Origin: Cognataquiflexum rubidum
GTDB taxonomy: Bacteria; Bacteroidota; Bacteroidia; Cytophagales; Cyclobacteriaceae
NCBI RefSeq assembly: GCF_022538115.1
Contig: NZ_JAKZAL010000002.1
Span: 310,001-374,000, forward strand
Direction of reading: 5' to 3'
Length of the DNA: 64,000 bases
Notes under the pieces: generated by a model
Told to the model about the DNA's origin: nothing
Database searches by the model: none
Seen by the model: the letters and a program-made list of their open reading frames with translations, nothing else
Program-made: the position numbers and the translations under genes
In this document: piece after piece, positions 63,564 through 64,000 of the stretch
Layout: each line of letters starts with the position of its first letter
How positions within the stretch are numbered: the first letter of the stretch is position 1

Positions 63564-63939
63564 TTTATTTCAATTGAGATAATCAAAAACGGGTGTTTGG
63601 CAAATCGATTATCAGGCGGGAAATTTTGGGCGAAATTTCATGGCCTTATATTCGTACTTCATTAATTGAGGAATGTTTTTTGTGTTTTTCGGGTGATTCC
63701 TACTGAAAAATAAATAAAAAATATTAAAATAAAAGGAATATTTATGTAAATAAACGGCTTCAAGATTTTGTGTGAAATTCCTTTAGGTCAGAACGTAGGT
63801 TGAGATCAGATTTCCTTTTTCACAGAAATCATGCATGAAGGAATGGAAATGGAGACGGATCGGCGTTCTTAAATTTGAATTTTAAGCCAAATTTTCTAAA
63901 AGGTTTTTATAAAAAATCAGATGTACGGGAGGTAAAAAA
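63564..63939. other. 376-base gap without a gene
   Basis: This AT-rich gap separates the start of the T9SS gene and the stop of the gene cut by the right edge, both on the minus strand. It must hold the promoter of the T9SS gene. No ORF, repeat or RNA fold was recognised. Confidence 0.4.
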
Positions 63940-64000
63940 TCAAAACCACTTTTTTCTTTTAAAATAGTACACCATCGCCAAAGTCGATCCCAAAAAGAAA
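63940..64000 (-). CDS. corA: C-terminus of a probable CorA-type divalent cation transporter (truncated)
   Basis: Only the last 19 codons are present, reading FFLGSTLAMVYYFKRKKWF before a TGA at 63940-63942. The end of a membrane helix followed by YFKRKKWF closely resembles the CorA C-terminus (E. coli CorA ends in YLYFKRKNWL). This is a short match, and the gene continues beyond the right edge, so the call rests on the tail alone. Confidence 0.5.
   Translation of the reverse strand, partial: FFLGSTLAMVYYFKRKKWF

Noticed and set aside
58644-63582. Many long plus-strand ORFs opposite the T9SS protein gene (for example 59581-60054, 60061-60501, 62881-63582)
   Set aside because: They arise from the Asn/Thr/Gly-rich repeat composition of the minus-strand gene, repeat with it, and have hydrophobic low-complexity products without family features.

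Overview
The window is a stretch of chromosome with about 40% GC from a member of the Bacteroidota, most likely the family Cyclobacteriaceae or a close relative (Algoriphagus-like). The evidence is a GldC gliding protein, a very large protein ending in a type IX secretion (T9SS) sorting domain, DUF3098, DUF4221 and DUF4920 genes, a TonB receptor with a carboxypeptidase-like N-terminal domain, a PdeM-type phosphoesterase and a MetH split into two proteins. No rRNA, tRNA, CRISPR array, insertion sequence, phage or conjugation gene was seen, so this looks like ordinary chromosome rather than an island. The assignment to a genus is inference.

Layout. 1-2.3 kb: end of a hybrid histidine kinase, an outer-membrane protein and a lipoprotein RidA homologue. 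2.4-8.1 kb: a SAM-I riboswitch followed by the methionine/folate genes metH (two parts), metF and an HMG-CoA-lyase-like gene. 8.2-11.9 kb: PagL-like lipid A deacylase, PepSY membrane protein, Na/Pi cotransporter. 11.9-16.8 kb: stress and regulation block (UspA, SDR, Crp/Fnr regulator, SulP transporter coupled to a beta carbonic anhydrase) with two Crp/Fnr-type palindromes. 17-20.6 kb: TonB receptor and gldC. 20.7-25.8 kb: CoA-transferase subunits, ribF, truB, uppP, DUF3098, ftsX. 25.8-31.9 kb: pdeM, small secreted proteins, a thioredoxin-fold protein, a VOC protein and a DUF4221 lipoprotein. 31.9-34.6 kb: metX and metY behind a second SAM-I riboswitch. 35-39.9 kb: YbjQ and three tandem secreted amidohydrolase paralogues, only one of which keeps the metal-binding HxH. 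40.1-48 kb: receiver protein, HEAT-like membrane protein, family-2 glycosyltransferase, TPR plus YaiO-type barrel protein, an unknown anchored protein, then a convergent LTA-synthase-like enzyme. 48-55.4 kb: small enzymes and envelope proteins (PmtA-like methyltransferase, MsrA, DUF4920 and a haem-c lipoprotein, DUF983, alkaline phosphatase, DoxX, DUF2237). 56-58.4 kb: proBA. 58.5-63.6 kb: the 1683-residue T9SS repeat protein. At the right edge is what looks like the C-terminus of CorA.

Working together: the two SAM riboswitches place homoserine acetylation, sulfhydrylation and homocysteine methylation under one signal. The SulP transporter and carbonic anhydrase form a likely bicarbonate unit. 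The most interesting locus is 40.1-46.0 kb, which reads as a compact synthase-dependent exopolysaccharide machine built around a receiver domain and a HEAT-like protein, with one component (44798-46012) that I cannot assign to any family.
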